In this document: positions 17,964 through 27,266 of the stretch, in pieces
Position numbering within the stretch: the stretch's first letter is position 1
Layout: each line of letters begins with the position of its first letter
Assembly: GCF_029633965.1 (NCBI RefSeq)
Contig: NZ_CP091277.1
Location: forward strand, 803,940 to 867,939
Source: Methanogenium sp. S4BF
Lineage (GTDB): Archaea; Halobacteriota; Methanomicrobia; Methanomicrobiales; Methanomicrobiaceae
Direction of reading: 5' to 3'
DNA length: 64,000 nucleotides
Program-made: the position numbers and the translations under genes
The notes under the pieces: generated by a model
Seen by the model: the letters and a program-made list of their open reading frames with translations, nothing else
The model's database searches: none
Told to the model about the DNA's origin: nothing

Positions 17964-18790
17964 CCGGACTGGGCATACCGGTAACTGACGACCACATCCA
18001 CATCGACCGGGAGAACGGGAGAGGAACAGAGGCAGCGAAGGACTTCTTCCGGGCCGGCGGCACCCATATGTTCCTCGTCACCAAGCCCTCGTGGTCGCAT
18101 GCCGTCCACCCCGTAACAGGTGACGAGTTCAGGGACGTCTATGAAATAACCCTGAAGACCGCAGCGGCCATCCGGGAGACAGGCGTGGTCGTCTTTCCGA
18201 TCTTCGGCGTTCATCCGGCGGAGATCGGCAGGCTGACTGAACGGATGCCGCTGGCTGAGGCAGAAGCGGTGATGAAACGCGGCCTTGACATCGCAGCGGA
18301 ATATGTAGAGGAGAAAAAAGCCGTCGCACTGAAATCCGGCCGCCCGCATTACCCCGTTAACGCGGAGGTCTGGGAGGCATCGAACCGTATTCTGGCGCAC
18401 GCCCTTGCCCTTGCGCATGACACCGGCTGCGCCCTGCAGATTCATGCAGAGACCGGGCCGTGCGCCGATGTTGCTGAGATGGCAGCAAAAGCCGGCATCC
18501 CGGTCAAACGCGTGATCAAACATTTTGGCACGCCGGATACGCCCCTGATGCCCTCCCTGCTTGCACGCAGTGAGGATATCCCGTCCTGTGCACAGAGCGG
18601 CCTTACCTTCACGATGGAAAGCGACTATATGGATGACACCTCCCGCCCGGGGGCAGTCATCGGCCCGAAATCAGTACCCCGCTATACCCGGAAATATCTC
18701 GAAGAGGGATCGTTCACGGAAGATGACGCATGGAAAATTCATGCCGAAACTCCCGCAGAGGTATATGGTGTGGAAATAACACTTTCCTAG
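17960..18790 (+). CDS. TatD-related metal-dependent hydrolase (COG1831)
   Basis: The 276-residue protein has TatD/amidohydrolase TIM-barrel ligands. DDHIHID sits near the N terminus, FGVHPAEIG, LQIHAETG and KHFGTPD follow, and a late acidic stretch reads MESDYMDD. It matches archaeal COG1831 (predicted metal-dependent hydrolase) better than the TatD nucleases. No activity is assigned; a phosphodiesterase, nuclease or amidohydrolase reaction needing two metals is likely. It overlaps mptD by four bases (ATGA), so the two are translated together, but a role in pterin synthesis is only a guess. Confidence 0.78.
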   Translation: MTGLGIPVTDDHIHIDRENGRGTEAAKDFFRAGGTHMFLVTKPSWSHAVHPVTGDEFRDVYEITLKTAAAIRETGVVVFPIFGVHPAEIGRLTERMPLAEAEAVMKRGLDIAAEYVEEKKAVALKSGRPHYPVNAEVWEASNRILAHALALAHDTGCALQIHAETGPCADVAEMAAKAGIPVKRVIKHFGTPDTPLMPSLLARSEDIPSCAQSGLTFTMESDYMDDTSRPGAVIGPKSVPRYTRKYLEEGSFTEDDAWKIHAETPAEVYGVEITLS

Positions 18791-18835
18791 TGCTTTCCCC
18801 ATATTTTTATTCATTCCCGCCAAATAGTATACCTA

Positions 18836-19129
18836 ATGTACATGAAGATACACCGGTATGCTGGTGTAGGTCAAATTGTTGCGGTTTGCGACACAGAACT
18901 TCTCAACACAACCCTTACAGACGGAAACCTTACGATACACATAACCGAAGGATTCTACGGCAATACGCCCTGCACACCGGAAGAGGTCAAAACAGCAATT
19001 CAGCATGCCTCAAACTGCAACCTTCTCGGAGAGAAAGCGGTTCAGGCAGCAATTGAGTGTGGAATTCTGAAAGAAAACGGATATATGAGAATCGGGACCG
19101 TGCCCCACGCCCAGATATACCGAACCTAA
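18836..19129 (+). CDS. DUF424 family protein
   Basis: The 97-residue protein belongs to the small archaeal DUF424 family (COG2412). The sequence GQIVAVCDTELL, then LTIHITEGFYG and PHAQIYRT are typical. The function is unproven; members are commonly beside translation or RNA genes, as here before nmd3. A T/A-rich box about 30 bases before the ATG suggests a leaderless transcript starting near 18832. ATG 18842 is an alternative start. I infer a translation-linked role from its neighbour only. Confidence 0.8.
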   Translation: MYMKIHRYAGVGQIVAVCDTELLNTTLTDGNLTIHITEGFYGNTPCTPEEVKTAIQHASNCNLLGEKAVQAAIECGILKENGYMRIGTVPHAQIYRT

Positions 19130-19152
19130 ACACAAAAGAGAACGCAGGATTT

Positions 19153-20199
19153 ATGTCAATACAGGAAAATTTTTGCCCGAAATGCGGGGGCAAAACTGAA
19201 AATGAAGGGCTTTGCAATAAATGCCTGAGATCATCTGTCGAATGGCTGGTCTGTGAGCCACGGGTACAGTGCGTGTTCTGCCCTACCTGCGGCTCGATAC
19301 GAAAGGGAAGCATCTGGACTGACGTGCCGTATGAGCGCATGAAACTGGCAGAAGAACTGGCATTCGAGGCAGTCGCCGTGCATAACGATGTGCAGGATCT
19401 GGAACTGGGCATCACCATGACCGAACCCACACCCAACCGCACCCTCTGTACGGTGTATATACGGGGGACGCTGTTTGGCGAACCGGTTTATAAGACCTGT
19501 GAAGTGCTTATTGTCTGGAGGAAAGAGCAGTGTGACCGCTGCAGCCGGTTATCCGGGGGGTACTATGAATCCATCATTCAGGTCCGGGCAACCGGCAGAC
19601 GGCCGGATCTCTATGAACGCCAGCGGGTGGATAAGATTGCCCACGAGGTGGAAGATAGTACGCAGGAGTCCGGAGAGCGCCTCTCCTTCATCACCCGGAT
19701 TGATGATATTCGTGACGGGGTGGACATCGTCGTATCCAGCCACAATATCGGCGATACCATTGCACGCCAGATCGTAACCGAGATGGGAGGAAAAATCACC
19801 CGCCATCCAAAACTGGTGGGTGAGCGGGAAGGAAAAAAATTATACCGCATCACCCTCCTCCTCCGCCTGCCGCAGTTCCGGAAAGGCGACGTGATCACCC
19901 ATAAGGACCGGTACTACGAGGTCAGGGGAACCGATTCGGGCCTCCTCAGGGTATTTGATCTCAGGGAAGGGATCTCAAATGTGCTGCATGACGATTCCGG
20001 GTACCGGCTTATTGGCAACGTCCGGGAAGCAGAAACGGCGGACGTCACCTATATTGATCAGGATATGGCGGGCATCCTTGACCCGGTTTCCTACGAGATA
20101 CGGGAAGTCAAGGCACATGCATGGCTGAGACTCACCGATCACGAAAAGGTGCGTATTCTTCGGGACCCGGAAGGCGGCGAACTCATTCTGGTCGGATAA
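19153..20199 (+). CDS. NMD3-like ribosome-associated protein
   Basis: The product (348 residues) is the archaeal homologue of eukaryotic NMD3, the 60S export adaptor. The N terminus carries zinc-binding CPKCGG...CNKCL, then CVFCPTCGS and CDRCSRLSGGYYE. A beta-rich region follows with RITLLLRLPQFRKGDVI and a KOW-like end. In archaea it probably acts in large-subunit assembly, not export. A GTG at 19057 would add 32 residues but overlaps DUF424, so I take ATG 19153, which is preceded by GCAGGA. The methyltransferase gene begins two bases after its stop. Confidence 0.88.
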   Translation: MSIQENFCPKCGGKTENEGLCNKCLRSSVEWLVCEPRVQCVFCPTCGSIRKGSIWTDVPYERMKLAEELAFEAVAVHNDVQDLELGITMTEPTPNRTLCTVYIRGTLFGEPVYKTCEVLIVWRKEQCDRCSRLSGGYYESIIQVRATGRRPDLYERQRVDKIAHEVEDSTQESGERLSFITRIDDIRDGVDIVVSSHNIGDTIARQIVTEMGGKITRHPKLVGEREGKKLYRITLLLRLPQFRKGDVITHKDRYYEVRGTDSGLLRVFDLREGISNVLHDDSGYRLIGNVREAETADVTYIDQDMAGILDPVSYEIREVKAHAWLRLTDHEKVRILRDPEGGELILVG

Positions 20200-20201
20200 C
20201 A

Positions 20202-21086
20202 ATGAGGGTCCGGAAATATCCGCGTGATATGCTCCCTCTCCTCAAGGATGCGGAATGGGTGGATACGTTCCGCCGCCCGTATGTCAAAGGAGATGAGGCG
20301 TTCATTCCGGTCAGAGAGGGATATGACGCGGATCAGGAGCTTGCAGAGAAGGCTCCCTATTCCGGACGGGGCTACCAGCTGCTGGGGGACATTGCCGTCC
20401 TGCACGGCACCCGGCCGACCCGGCAGGATATAACGGCAATCCGTGACTGGCTCCATCCCCGCGGGATTGTCTACATCTCCGGGTACCACGGAGAGAAACG
20501 GGTTCCTGCGGCGTCTCTGGTGTATGGCGAATGCGGGGAGGTCTGCCACCATGAAGCGGGATTCATTTTTCATCTGCATCCGCTCAAAGTGATGTTTGCG
20601 ATGGGGAACCGAGAGGAGAAGCTCCGCATCTCCCGCATAATCGCGAAATCCACCGAAAACCGGACGATCCGGTGTGCCGATATGTTTGCGGGCATCGGAT
20701 ACTTCACCATCCCTGCGGCAATGAGTGGTGCAACGGTCCATGCGATGGAGATTAATCCGGACTCATTCTCTTATCTAAAGAAAAATATCGCTGCAAACAA
20801 CGTTTCATCTGCGGTCACCCCGGAGCTCGGCGACTGCAGGGACTCCCTGAAGGGCGTCTATGACCACATCCTGATGGGCCATTTTGACGCTCCCGCGTTT
20901 CTTTCCGATGCCTGCGCCCATGTGCGGACGGGGACGGTGCTCTGTGTCCACACGGTGGGGGAGCAGTCAGAAGAGATCTCCCGGTGCTGTGCTGAGGCGG
21001 GATATGCCACAGAGATTATCCCGTACCGGGTCAAAAAATATGCACCGGGTGTCTGGCATATGGTGCACGATGTGGTGATACAATGA
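20202..21086 (+). CDS. taw2: TYW2/Trm5-family tRNA methyltransferase-like enzyme
   Basis: The 294-residue protein has a SAM-binding Rossmann fold: DMFAGIGYFTIPAA (motif I) and HAMEINPDSFSYLKKNI (motif II). Before this comes GEVCHHEAGFIFHLHP, characteristic of the Met-10+/Trm5-TYW2 group. Where Trm5 methyltransferases have an N-P-P-like motif, this protein reads ILMGHFDAPAF, closer to TYW2. TYW2/Taw2 transfers the aminocarboxypropyl group of SAM to the wybutosine precursor at tRNA-Phe position 37. I favour that reading but a Trm5-type m1G37 enzyme is possible. The ATG is two bases after nmd3, and its end overlaps coaBC by four bases. Confidence 0.72.
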   Translation: MRVRKYPRDMLPLLKDAEWVDTFRRPYVKGDEAFIPVREGYDADQELAEKAPYSGRGYQLLGDIAVLHGTRPTRQDITAIRDWLHPRGIVYISGYHGEKRVPAASLVYGECGEVCHHEAGFIFHLHPLKVMFAMGNREEKLRISRIIAKSTENRTIRCADMFAGIGYFTIPAAMSGATVHAMEINPDSFSYLKKNIAANNVSSAVTPELGDCRDSLKGVYDHILMGHFDAPAFLSDACAHVRTGTVLCVHTVGEQSEEISRCCAEAGYATEIIPYRVKKYAPGVWHMVHDVVIQ

Positions 21087-22237
21087 ATACGATACGGACA
21101 ACACTGGCAGGAAAAGAGATTGTTTTGGGCATTACGGGCAGTATCGCCGCGGTTGACGGGGTAAAGCTCGCACATGCACTCCGCCGGTGCGGTGCTGATG
21201 TACAGGGCGTGATGACCGACGCTGCCTGCGGTATCCTGCACCCGGATGCTATTACCTACGCAACGGGCCATGAGACTCTGACCCGGTGCGGGGGGCTGGT
21301 TGAGCATGTCACCTACTGCGGCGACGGAGGGAGTGCTGACCTGCTCCTGATCGCCCCGGCAACCGCCAATACCATCTGCAAGATTGCCCACGGCATTGAT
21401 GACACGCCGGTGACGACCTTTGCCACCACCGCCATCGGCAGCGGCATGCCGGTGATTCTCGTGCCGGCGATGCACGAGAGCATGTACCGCCATCCGGGTG
21501 TTTGTGCCTGCCTGGAAACCCTCAAAACATGGGGCATCACCGTTGTTGACCCCCGGATTGAAGAGGGAAAAGCAAAGATTGCCAATATCGATACCATCGT
21601 GCATGAGACCGAACGGGTCCTCTCCGGCATGCCTCTTCGGGGGAAAAGCGTGCTGATCACCAGCGGCCCCTGCCGGGAACGTCTGGATGACGTACGGGTG
21701 CTGACCACCCGCTCCTCAGGGAGAATGGGAAAGGAACTCGCACGGGAGGCCTCCCGCCTCGGTGCTGAGGTATGGCTGGTGCACGCAGATACCCTCTCCG
21801 TGCCGCACGTCCGGAATGTATATGCGGAGTCTGCCGGCGGGATGCGGGAGAGCATCCTCAGCCTGTGTGCAGAGCAGACATTTGACTATTATATCAGTGC
21901 TGCCGCGATCTCCGATTTCGCACCGGCACCCTACGAGGGGAAGATTCCCAGCGGGCAGACCATATCCATCGACCTGCTGCCCCGGCCGAAGATCATTCAG
22001 GACGTGATGCAGGCAAAGAACCGGCCGAAAAAGGTCGTCGGATTCAAGCTGGGATGGAACAGCCGTGAAGAAGCCCGGCACCTGCTGGATGCAGGGGCGG
22101 ACATGGTGGCGGCAAACACCCCGGATGCACTGGGCGCGGAGACCGGAGCATACGAACTCATGACAACAGAGACGTCCGTGCACGCGGAAGGGACAAAGGC
22201 CGAGGTGGCAGAGATTCTATGGCGCAATCTGCAGTAG
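21083..22237 (+). CDS. coaBC: Bifunctional CoaBC: PPC synthetase/decarboxylase
   Basis: The 384-residue protein has two halves. The N-terminal flavin decarboxylase (CoaC) contains LGITGSIAAVDGVKLAHALR, LLIAPATANTICKIAHGI and PAMHESMY. The C-terminal ligase (CoaB) contains LITSGPCRERLDDVR, TTRSSGRMG and VVGFKLGW. The enzyme joins cysteine to 4'-phosphopantothenate (with CTP in most organisms) and decarboxylates the product to 4'-phosphopantetheine on the way to CoA. It is followed by pantoate kinase (19-base overlap) and phosphopantothenate synthetase, so three successive parts of the archaeal route sit in one operon. It is complete. Confidence 0.93.
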   Translation: MNTIRTTLAGKEIVLGITGSIAAVDGVKLAHALRRCGADVQGVMTDAACGILHPDAITYATGHETLTRCGGLVEHVTYCGDGGSADLLLIAPATANTICKIAHGIDDTPVTTFATTAIGSGMPVILVPAMHESMYRHPGVCACLETLKTWGITVVDPRIEEGKAKIANIDTIVHETERVLSGMPLRGKSVLITSGPCRERLDDVRVLTTRSSGRMGKELAREASRLGAEVWLVHADTLSVPHVRNVYAESAGGMRESILSLCAEQTFDYYISAAAISDFAPAPYEGKIPSGQTISIDLLPRPKIIQDVMQAKNRPKKVVGFKLGWNSREEARHLLDAGADMVAANTPDALGAETGAYELMTTETSVHAEGTKAEVAEILWRNLQ

Positions 22238-23082
22238 GATTTTCTCCCGGCCATATCTCCGGATATTTCCGGAGAGTGGACGGGGAGAGCCCGGAGTTGA
22301 CCGGAAGCTGCGGCGGGGGCATTGTCATCGACAAAGGGGTCCATGCGCTGGTGACACCGGCAGAGAAGACTTCAGTTTCCGTTCATGTGGCGCGAAGCCC
22401 GGATGAGGATACCTGCATCGCCCATACCTCACCCCCTGTCGAGTATGCACTCCAAAGACTGGGGGTAAGTGCAGCGGTGAAGACGGTCACCACCCTGCCG
22501 CCGGGCGCCGGGTTCGGCCTCTCCGCCGCGGCACTGCTCGCAACCCTTGCCGCGGCAAATGCCCTCTTTGAGACCGGCCTTTCCGAGGAGGCGCTTGCAC
22601 GGATTGCCCATGAGTCCGAACTGGAGTACCAGACCGGACTGGGCGATGTGGCGGCATGCACCGGAGGCGGCATCGTCTGCCGGATGCATCCCGGCATCAC
22701 CCCGGATATCATCCGGATGAAGGGGGAAGGCGTTCGAATCTCTGCACTGAGCTTCGGGGAGCTCCATACCGCGGATGTCATCACCTCCCCGGTGCAGATG
22801 GCCCGCGTACAAGAGGCATATACACCGGAATGCGCGAAGAGCCCGGAGGATTTCTTCCGCATCTCACGCCGGTTTGCAGAGAAGAGCGGGCTTGTGTCGG
22901 ATGAAATACGGCCGGTGCTGGAGGCATGTGATGATCACGGGATACCTGCCTCCATGACCATGCTCGGCAAGGGTGTTTTTGCCCTTGGCGACAAATCGTT
23001 CTCTGTATTATCAGAGTTCGGCATCCCTGTTGACCTGCAGGTGGCAGAGCAGGGATTCAGACTTATTGAAGTGATACCATGA
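22219..23082 (+). CDS. Pantoate kinase (GHMP family, COG1829)
   Basis: The 287-residue GHMP kinase matches archaeal pantoate kinase. The N terminus has FSPGHISGYF, and the ATP loop is PPGAGFGLSAAALLATL with glycine and serine in the expected places. GLGDVAACTGGGIVCR follows later. The enzyme phosphorylates pantoate, replacing the bacterial order of reactions in CoA synthesis. Its product is the substrate of phosphopantothenate synthetase, encoded next with a four-base overlap. The ATG lies inside the end of coaBC. No defect is seen. Confidence 0.92.
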   Translation: MAQSAVGFSPGHISGYFRRVDGESPELTGSCGGGIVIDKGVHALVTPAEKTSVSVHVARSPDEDTCIAHTSPPVEYALQRLGVSAAVKTVTTLPPGAGFGLSAAALLATLAAANALFETGLSEEALARIAHESELEYQTGLGDVAACTGGGIVCRMHPGITPDIIRMKGEGVRISALSFGELHTADVITSPVQMARVQEAYTPECAKSPEDFFRISRRFAEKSGLVSDEIRPVLEACDDHGIPASMTMLGKGVFALGDKSFSVLSEFGIPVDLQVAEQGFRLIEVIP

Positions 23083-23810
23083 TACCCGAAGATCATCCCC
23101 GCTACCGGTCACTGGTGGCACGCGAACGGATTGCAGACGCCGTCCGGTCAGGCATTGTCGTTGTCGAGGGAGCAAGTGCGCACGGAAGAGGAGAGGCATT
23201 CGACTATCTCCTCGGGGAACAGACCTCAGCGTCGGCGAAGCGTGCGGAAAAGACCGCTGCCGCATTCCTTCTGGCAGCGATCCGCCCGGTGATATCCGTG
23301 AACGGAAACACCGCCGCCCTTGCCGCAGAGGAGATCCGTGACCTTGCCAAGGCGTCCGGCGCCGCGGTGGAGGTCAACCTCTTCCACCGCACCGAAGAGC
23401 GGATGGCGGCCATCACCGCACACCTGAAGGCACACGGGGTCACCGTCCTCGAAGGCACCGCTGAACGCCTTCTGCCCCTCTCGCATGACCGGGCGCTCTG
23501 CCTGCGGGACGGCATCTATGCAGCAGACGTGGTCTTAGTCCCGCTCGAAGACGGGGACCGGTGTGAGGCACTGGTCGAAATGGGCAAGACGGTCATCACC
23601 ATCGACCTAAATCCCCTCTCACGCACCGCACAGACCGCCACCCTGACGATTGTGGATGAACTGACACGGGCGCTGCCGAACATCACGCAGGCGTGCAGGA
23701 CCCTGACCCATGAGGCAGGGGAGCAGCTGATTGCAGACCATGACAATTCGCGCCTTCTCTATGCCGCATTACAGACAATGCAGGAGCATCTGACCGATGC
23801 TATGGATTGA
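23079..23810 (+). CDS. 4-phosphopantoate-beta-alanine ligase (COG1701)
   Basis: The 243-residue protein is the archaeal phosphopantothenate synthetase (DUF137 family). It opens with IPEDHPRYRSLVARERI and GIVVVEGASAHGRGEAFDY. Later come SVNGNTAALA, EVNLFHRTEERM and TIDLNPLSRTAQTA. It condenses 4-phosphopantoate with beta-alanine using ATP. The gene is embedded between pantoate kinase and rfcS2 with overlaps of 4 and 14 bases. Archaea use it with pantoate kinase in place of bacterial PanC/CoaA. Confidence 0.92.
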   Translation: MIPEDHPRYRSLVARERIADAVRSGIVVVEGASAHGRGEAFDYLLGEQTSASAKRAEKTAAAFLLAAIRPVISVNGNTAALAAEEIRDLAKASGAAVEVNLFHRTEERMAAITAHLKAHGVTVLEGTAERLLPLSHDRALCLRDGIYAADVVLVPLEDGDRCEALVEMGKTVITIDLNPLSRTAQTATLTIVDELTRALPNITQACRTLTHEAGEQLIADHDNSRLLYAALQTMQEHLTDAMD

Positions 23811-24801
23811 GAAATACCGCCCCCGGACGTTTGAGGAGATCCGGGGACAGGATGCGGTCATCGCCATGATGAAGGCGTTTTCGTCCGACTCCATGCTGCC
23901 GCATCTCCTGATCAGCGGCCGCCACGGAACAGGAAAGAGCGCAGCCGTTGAATGCATCGCAAAGGAGCTCTATGGCGAGTTCTGGCGGGAGAATATGACG
24001 GTCATCCAGACGGGTGCGCTCTTCCGCGGCGGCAGGGCCTATCTGGAGAACGAGGAGAAGTTCTCCCATCTCTACAAAAAAGAGGCCAGCGTCATCTCAA
24101 ATTTCAAGTATATCGTGCGCTGGTTTGCCTCGGTGAAGCCGCTTGATGCAGAGTTTAAGCTGATGGTCTTTGACGAGGCGGAGGCCCTGACGTTTGAGGC
24201 GCAGCAGGCGCTGCGCAGAATGATGGAACGCTTCTCCGGGACCTGCCGGTTCATCTTCATCACGCGGACCCAAAGTGCAATCATTCCCGCGATTGCCTCC
24301 CGTGCGCTGCCCCTCTTCTTCCGGCCGCTTTCGGATGAGACCGTGCTTGCCCTGATGACGGAGATCCTTGAAAGCGAGCAGGTGCCGGAAACGGCATTTG
24401 ACCGGGACGAGATTGAGCTGATCGCCGCCGCTGCACGGGGGGATGCCCGGAAGGCCATCCTCTTCTGCCAGATGAACTGTGACGGAAGAATTGAAGGCGG
24501 CTTTGACGAGTACCTGGAATCGGAGACCGGCAATATCGCACGCTCCGTCTTCCGGATCCTCCGGAACGGCGATATCGAGAAGGCGAAATCGGTCATCGAG
24601 ATTCTGATGCTGGAGTATGGGCTTTCCGGTGCGGAAGTGCTGGACGAACTCTCACGGGCCAGAAAACAGGAGTACAATGATCCCCGCATCACGGTCGCAA
24701 TCGCGGATGCTGACATGATGATGCGGGATGCGGGCAACGAATTCATCCAGATGGATGCCTTCCTCTCCGGCATCGTAAAAGAAGTATTTTCGGCAGAATG
24801 A
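23797..24801 (+). CDS. Second replication factor C small-subunit paralogue
   Basis: The 334-residue AAA+ protein opens WIEKYRPRTFEEIRGQDAV like RfcS but is diverged. Walker A is GRHGTGKSAAV, Walker B reads VFDEAEALT where RfcS has LDEADALT, and the SRC arginine-finger motif is replaced by SRA. An extra stretch after sensor regions (GALFRGGRAYLENEEKF) is absent from RfcS. Methanosarcinales are known to have a three-subunit RFC with such a second small subunit. It overlaps the end of the CoA gene by 14 bases. It probably takes a special position in the clamp loader with weakened ATPase stimulation. The exact role is inferred. Confidence 0.86.
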   Translation: MLWIEKYRPRTFEEIRGQDAVIAMMKAFSSDSMLPHLLISGRHGTGKSAAVECIAKELYGEFWRENMTVIQTGALFRGGRAYLENEEKFSHLYKKEASVISNFKYIVRWFASVKPLDAEFKLMVFDEAEALTFEAQQALRRMMERFSGTCRFIFITRTQSAIIPAIASRALPLFFRPLSDETVLALMTEILESEQVPETAFDRDEIELIAAAARGDARKAILFCQMNCDGRIEGGFDEYLESETGNIARSVFRILRNGDIEKAKSVIEILMLEYGLSGAEVLDELSRARKQEYNDPRITVAIADADMMMRDAGNEFIQMDAFLSGIVKEVFSAE

Positions 24802-24802
24802 G

Positions 24803-26131
24803 TTATTCTGCCCGCTGAAGAGAACGAAGGATCTTCTCTTTTTTATCCCGTGCGGCGTCTGCGGCCTGTGCCACCCGCTTTTTCATCGCCTCAAGGTCAT
24901 GCGGGGTGGTATCGACGACTTTTTTCACCGGCGTATATGCCGATTCACGGAAGCGCGGAATGAAATCTGTCATCTCACCGCCGGAGACCAGTTTCGCATC
25001 TCCCGGCCCTTCGGTGACATAGCCGATTTTCTTCATGGTGACGCCGGTGGAACGCACGATGTCGATGACCGCATCGGCATCCTCCGGCCGGGTCACCACG
25101 AGGAGGGCGTCAAGGGATACGCCGAGGTAGTCAATCTCGAGGGCGTCCAGCATCCTGAGCACGTCAGGGTCCACGAGGGAGCGCAGCTCCTCTTCCTCGA
25201 TGACGATGCGGCAGCCGGCCGTCTCTGCCATCTCGTAGGCATCGCCGCGGAGGCCGCCGTTGGTGACATCGGTCATCGTGTGGATACGGGTGAGGACGTC
25301 ACTCTTCAGGAGCGCTTCACAGGCCCGGAGGAACTGGAGGTTGATGGTCCGCTCCACGACCTCGGGGAAGCCGGAATAAATAGCGGCCGTTGCAATGGTC
25401 CCGCCGCCGGCCCCTTCGGTCATCAGGATACAGTCGCCGGGCTGGGTTGCGGTGCGGGCGGTGAGGTGATCGGCGATGCCGACTGCGCCGACGCACCCGG
25501 TCATCCTGCTGCCAAGGACCATGTCGCCGCCGATTCTCAGGGTTGAGCCGGTCACCAGCGGGACTGCCATCGCTTCGCTGACCACCGCGATGCCTGCGGT
25601 GTAGTCAAATATCTTTGCCACATCGCCGTCATCCCCCACATGGATGTCGGATAAGAGGGCAACCGGTTTTGCACCCATGACATAGACATCACGCAGGGTG
25701 GCACGGGTGACATGGAACCCGGCGAGGAAGGGATAGTCCGAGAGGCGTGAATGCATGCCGTCCACGGTGGTGATGATATATTTCCCGCCTGCTTCAACGG
25801 CACCCGCATCGTCCATCTCATCGACACCTACCGAGGCGTCCGTGCCGCCGATGATCTTCGGGAACTGCCGGTGTGCAAAGAAATCCCCGGCGCCGCGGGA
25901 GCCGACCCCAAACTCCCCCATCGTCACATCGGCTTTGGTATAGGTGATGATATCTGAAACAGCCCGGTTGCTGTTTTTAACCTCTTCCACTACGGCACGG
26001 GCCATAGCGAGCGCATAGTCAGCTGATACGCCCGGCTTCATCGAAAGAATCTGTTCCCGGAGATGACGGGCACACGCCTCCTCATCCGTTCCTGCTGACA
26101 GGCATTTCCGTGTCAGCTCTTCAATATCCAT
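24803..26131 (-). CDS. AIR-synthase-related (PurM/HypE-like) protein
   Basis: The 442-residue protein is of the PurM/SelD/ThiL/HypE superfamily. The N-terminal part has GVGSRGAGDFFAHRQFP and IIGGTDASVGVDEMDDAG, the ATP- and metal-binding carboxylates. IITTVDGMHSRL and HVTRATLRDVYVMGAKP follow, and later MTDVTNGGLRGDAYEMAE. Length and text fit the methanogen group annotated as AIR synthase-related / hydrogenase maturation factor (COG1973). Superfamily members use ATP to activate an amide, phosphate or thiocarboxylate. The real substrate is unknown. The C terminus is a charged helix. It converges with rfcS2 and diverges from thiD. Confidence 0.78.
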   Translation of the reverse strand: MDIEELTRKCLSAGTDEEACARHLREQILSMKPGVSADYALAMARAVVEEVKNSNRAVSDIITYTKADVTMGEFGVGSRGAGDFFAHRQFPKIIGGTDASVGVDEMDDAGAVEAGGKYIITTVDGMHSRLSDYPFLAGFHVTRATLRDVYVMGAKPVALLSDIHVGDDGDVAKIFDYTAGIAVVSEAMAVPLVTGSTLRIGGDMVLGSRMTGCVGAVGIADHLTARTATQPGDCILMTEGAGGGTIATAAIYSGFPEVVERTINLQFLRACEALLKSDVLTRIHTMTDVTNGGLRGDAYEMAETAGCRIVIEEEELRSLVDPDVLRMLDALEIDYLGVSLDALLVVTRPEDADAVIDIVRSTGVTMKKIGYVTEGPGDAKLVSGGEMTDFIPRFRESAYTPVKKVVDTTPHDLEAMKKRVAQAADAARDKKEKILRSLQRAE

Positions 26132-26198
26132 AGAGAAGTGTTGTCCACCACGCCACTTAAAACCGGCAGAAACTTCAATCTGAGTCAGGCCAAATACT

Positions 26199-27023
26199 AT
26201 GAATATGGAACGACCGCACCTGCCCTGCGCCTGTACGATTGCCGGTTCTGATTCCGGCGGGGGAGCCGGGATTCAGGCAGATCTCAAGACATTCTCCGCC
26301 CTTGGGGTGTGGGGGTGTACGGTTGTCACCGCGGTCACGGCCCAGAATACCCGCGATGTGCTCTCCAGCCTGACGGTCGATACGCATACGCTCTCCCTCC
26401 AGATGGAGGCGGTCTTTCAGGATTTTCCCATCACAGCGGTGAAAACCGGGATGCTCCCGGACGCCGCCACCATCCGGACGGTCGCAGAGCACCTTCCCCC
26501 GGAGATCGCGCTTGTCCTCGATCCGGTGATGATTGCCACCTCCGGAAAACGCCTCTCCTCTCCTGAATGCAGTGCCGCCCTCTCTGACCTGCTCATCCCC
26601 CGTGCTCAGCTCGTCACCCCGAATATCCCGGAGCTGTGTGCCCTGACCGGCAGAGCTGCCATCACCACCACTGACGAGATGACTGAAGCCGGAAGGGAGC
26701 TGATTGCGACGGGAGCGCAGGCGGTGCTCATCAAAGGTGGCCACCTGACCGCAGACCGCTCGCCGGACGTGTATATCAGTCAGGATGAAACGCTCGTCCT
26801 TGACGGCCCCCGCTACCCGTGGGAGGTGCATGGCTCGGGATGCTGCCTTGCCGCGGCCATCACCGCATATCTGGTGCGGGGCGACACCCTCCCCGATGCC
26901 TGCCGAAAGGCGAAGGTGTTTGTCTCAGCAGCTATCCGGACGGCAGTGCCGGCCCTTTCCGGGAGGCGCATGGTGAATCCCAGCGGGATGGTTTCGGGGA
27001 CTCGGGAATTCCGGAGCCGGTAA
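26199..27023 (+). CDS. thiD: HMP-P kinase ThiD
   Basis: The 274-residue ribokinase-fold enzyme has CACTIAGSDSGGGAGIQADLK at the start (family signature), TAVTAQNT, KTGMLPDA, DPVMIATSGKRL and the anion-hole motif HGSGCCLAAA. It phosphorylates hydroxymethylpyrimidine and its monophosphate for thiamine pyrophosphate synthesis. Many archaeal ThiD proteins carry a ThiN domain at the C terminus; this one ends after the kinase, so thiamine phosphate synthase must be elsewhere. ATG 26205 is an alternative start. It is transcribed away from the AIR-synthase-like gene across 67 bases. No riboswitch is visible. Confidence 0.93.
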   Translation: MNMERPHLPCACTIAGSDSGGGAGIQADLKTFSALGVWGCTVVTAVTAQNTRDVLSSLTVDTHTLSLQMEAVFQDFPITAVKTGMLPDAATIRTVAEHLPPEIALVLDPVMIATSGKRLSSPECSAALSDLLIPRAQLVTPNIPELCALTGRAAITTTDEMTEAGRELIATGAQAVLIKGGHLTADRSPDVYISQDETLVLDGPRYPWEVHGSGCCLAAAITAYLVRGDTLPDACRKAKVFVSAAIRTAVPALSGRRMVNPSGMVSGTREFRSR

Positions 27024-27266
27024 CAAAAACAGGAAATAATGGGGTCTTCGCTATTCTGGGCGGGTTGGAAAATATGGTTCTCCGGGAATTGGTGTGGGTG
27101 AATTATACTCAATCGTCATCAGTTCATAACGGACGCAATGGTAATTTCGGGTATTGCCAGGGACTTTGGTAAAAGGGTGGAATGCAAATACCATCTTTGA
27201 CATTCCAAAATAGTTCTCAATTCTAATATTTAGCATATTTTTATCAATTGGAGCACGAAAAACGGA

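Noticed and set aside
26132-26198. TPP riboswitch before thiD
   Set aside because: The gap is only 67 bases, shared with a divergent gene, and lacks the conserved TPP-box text.
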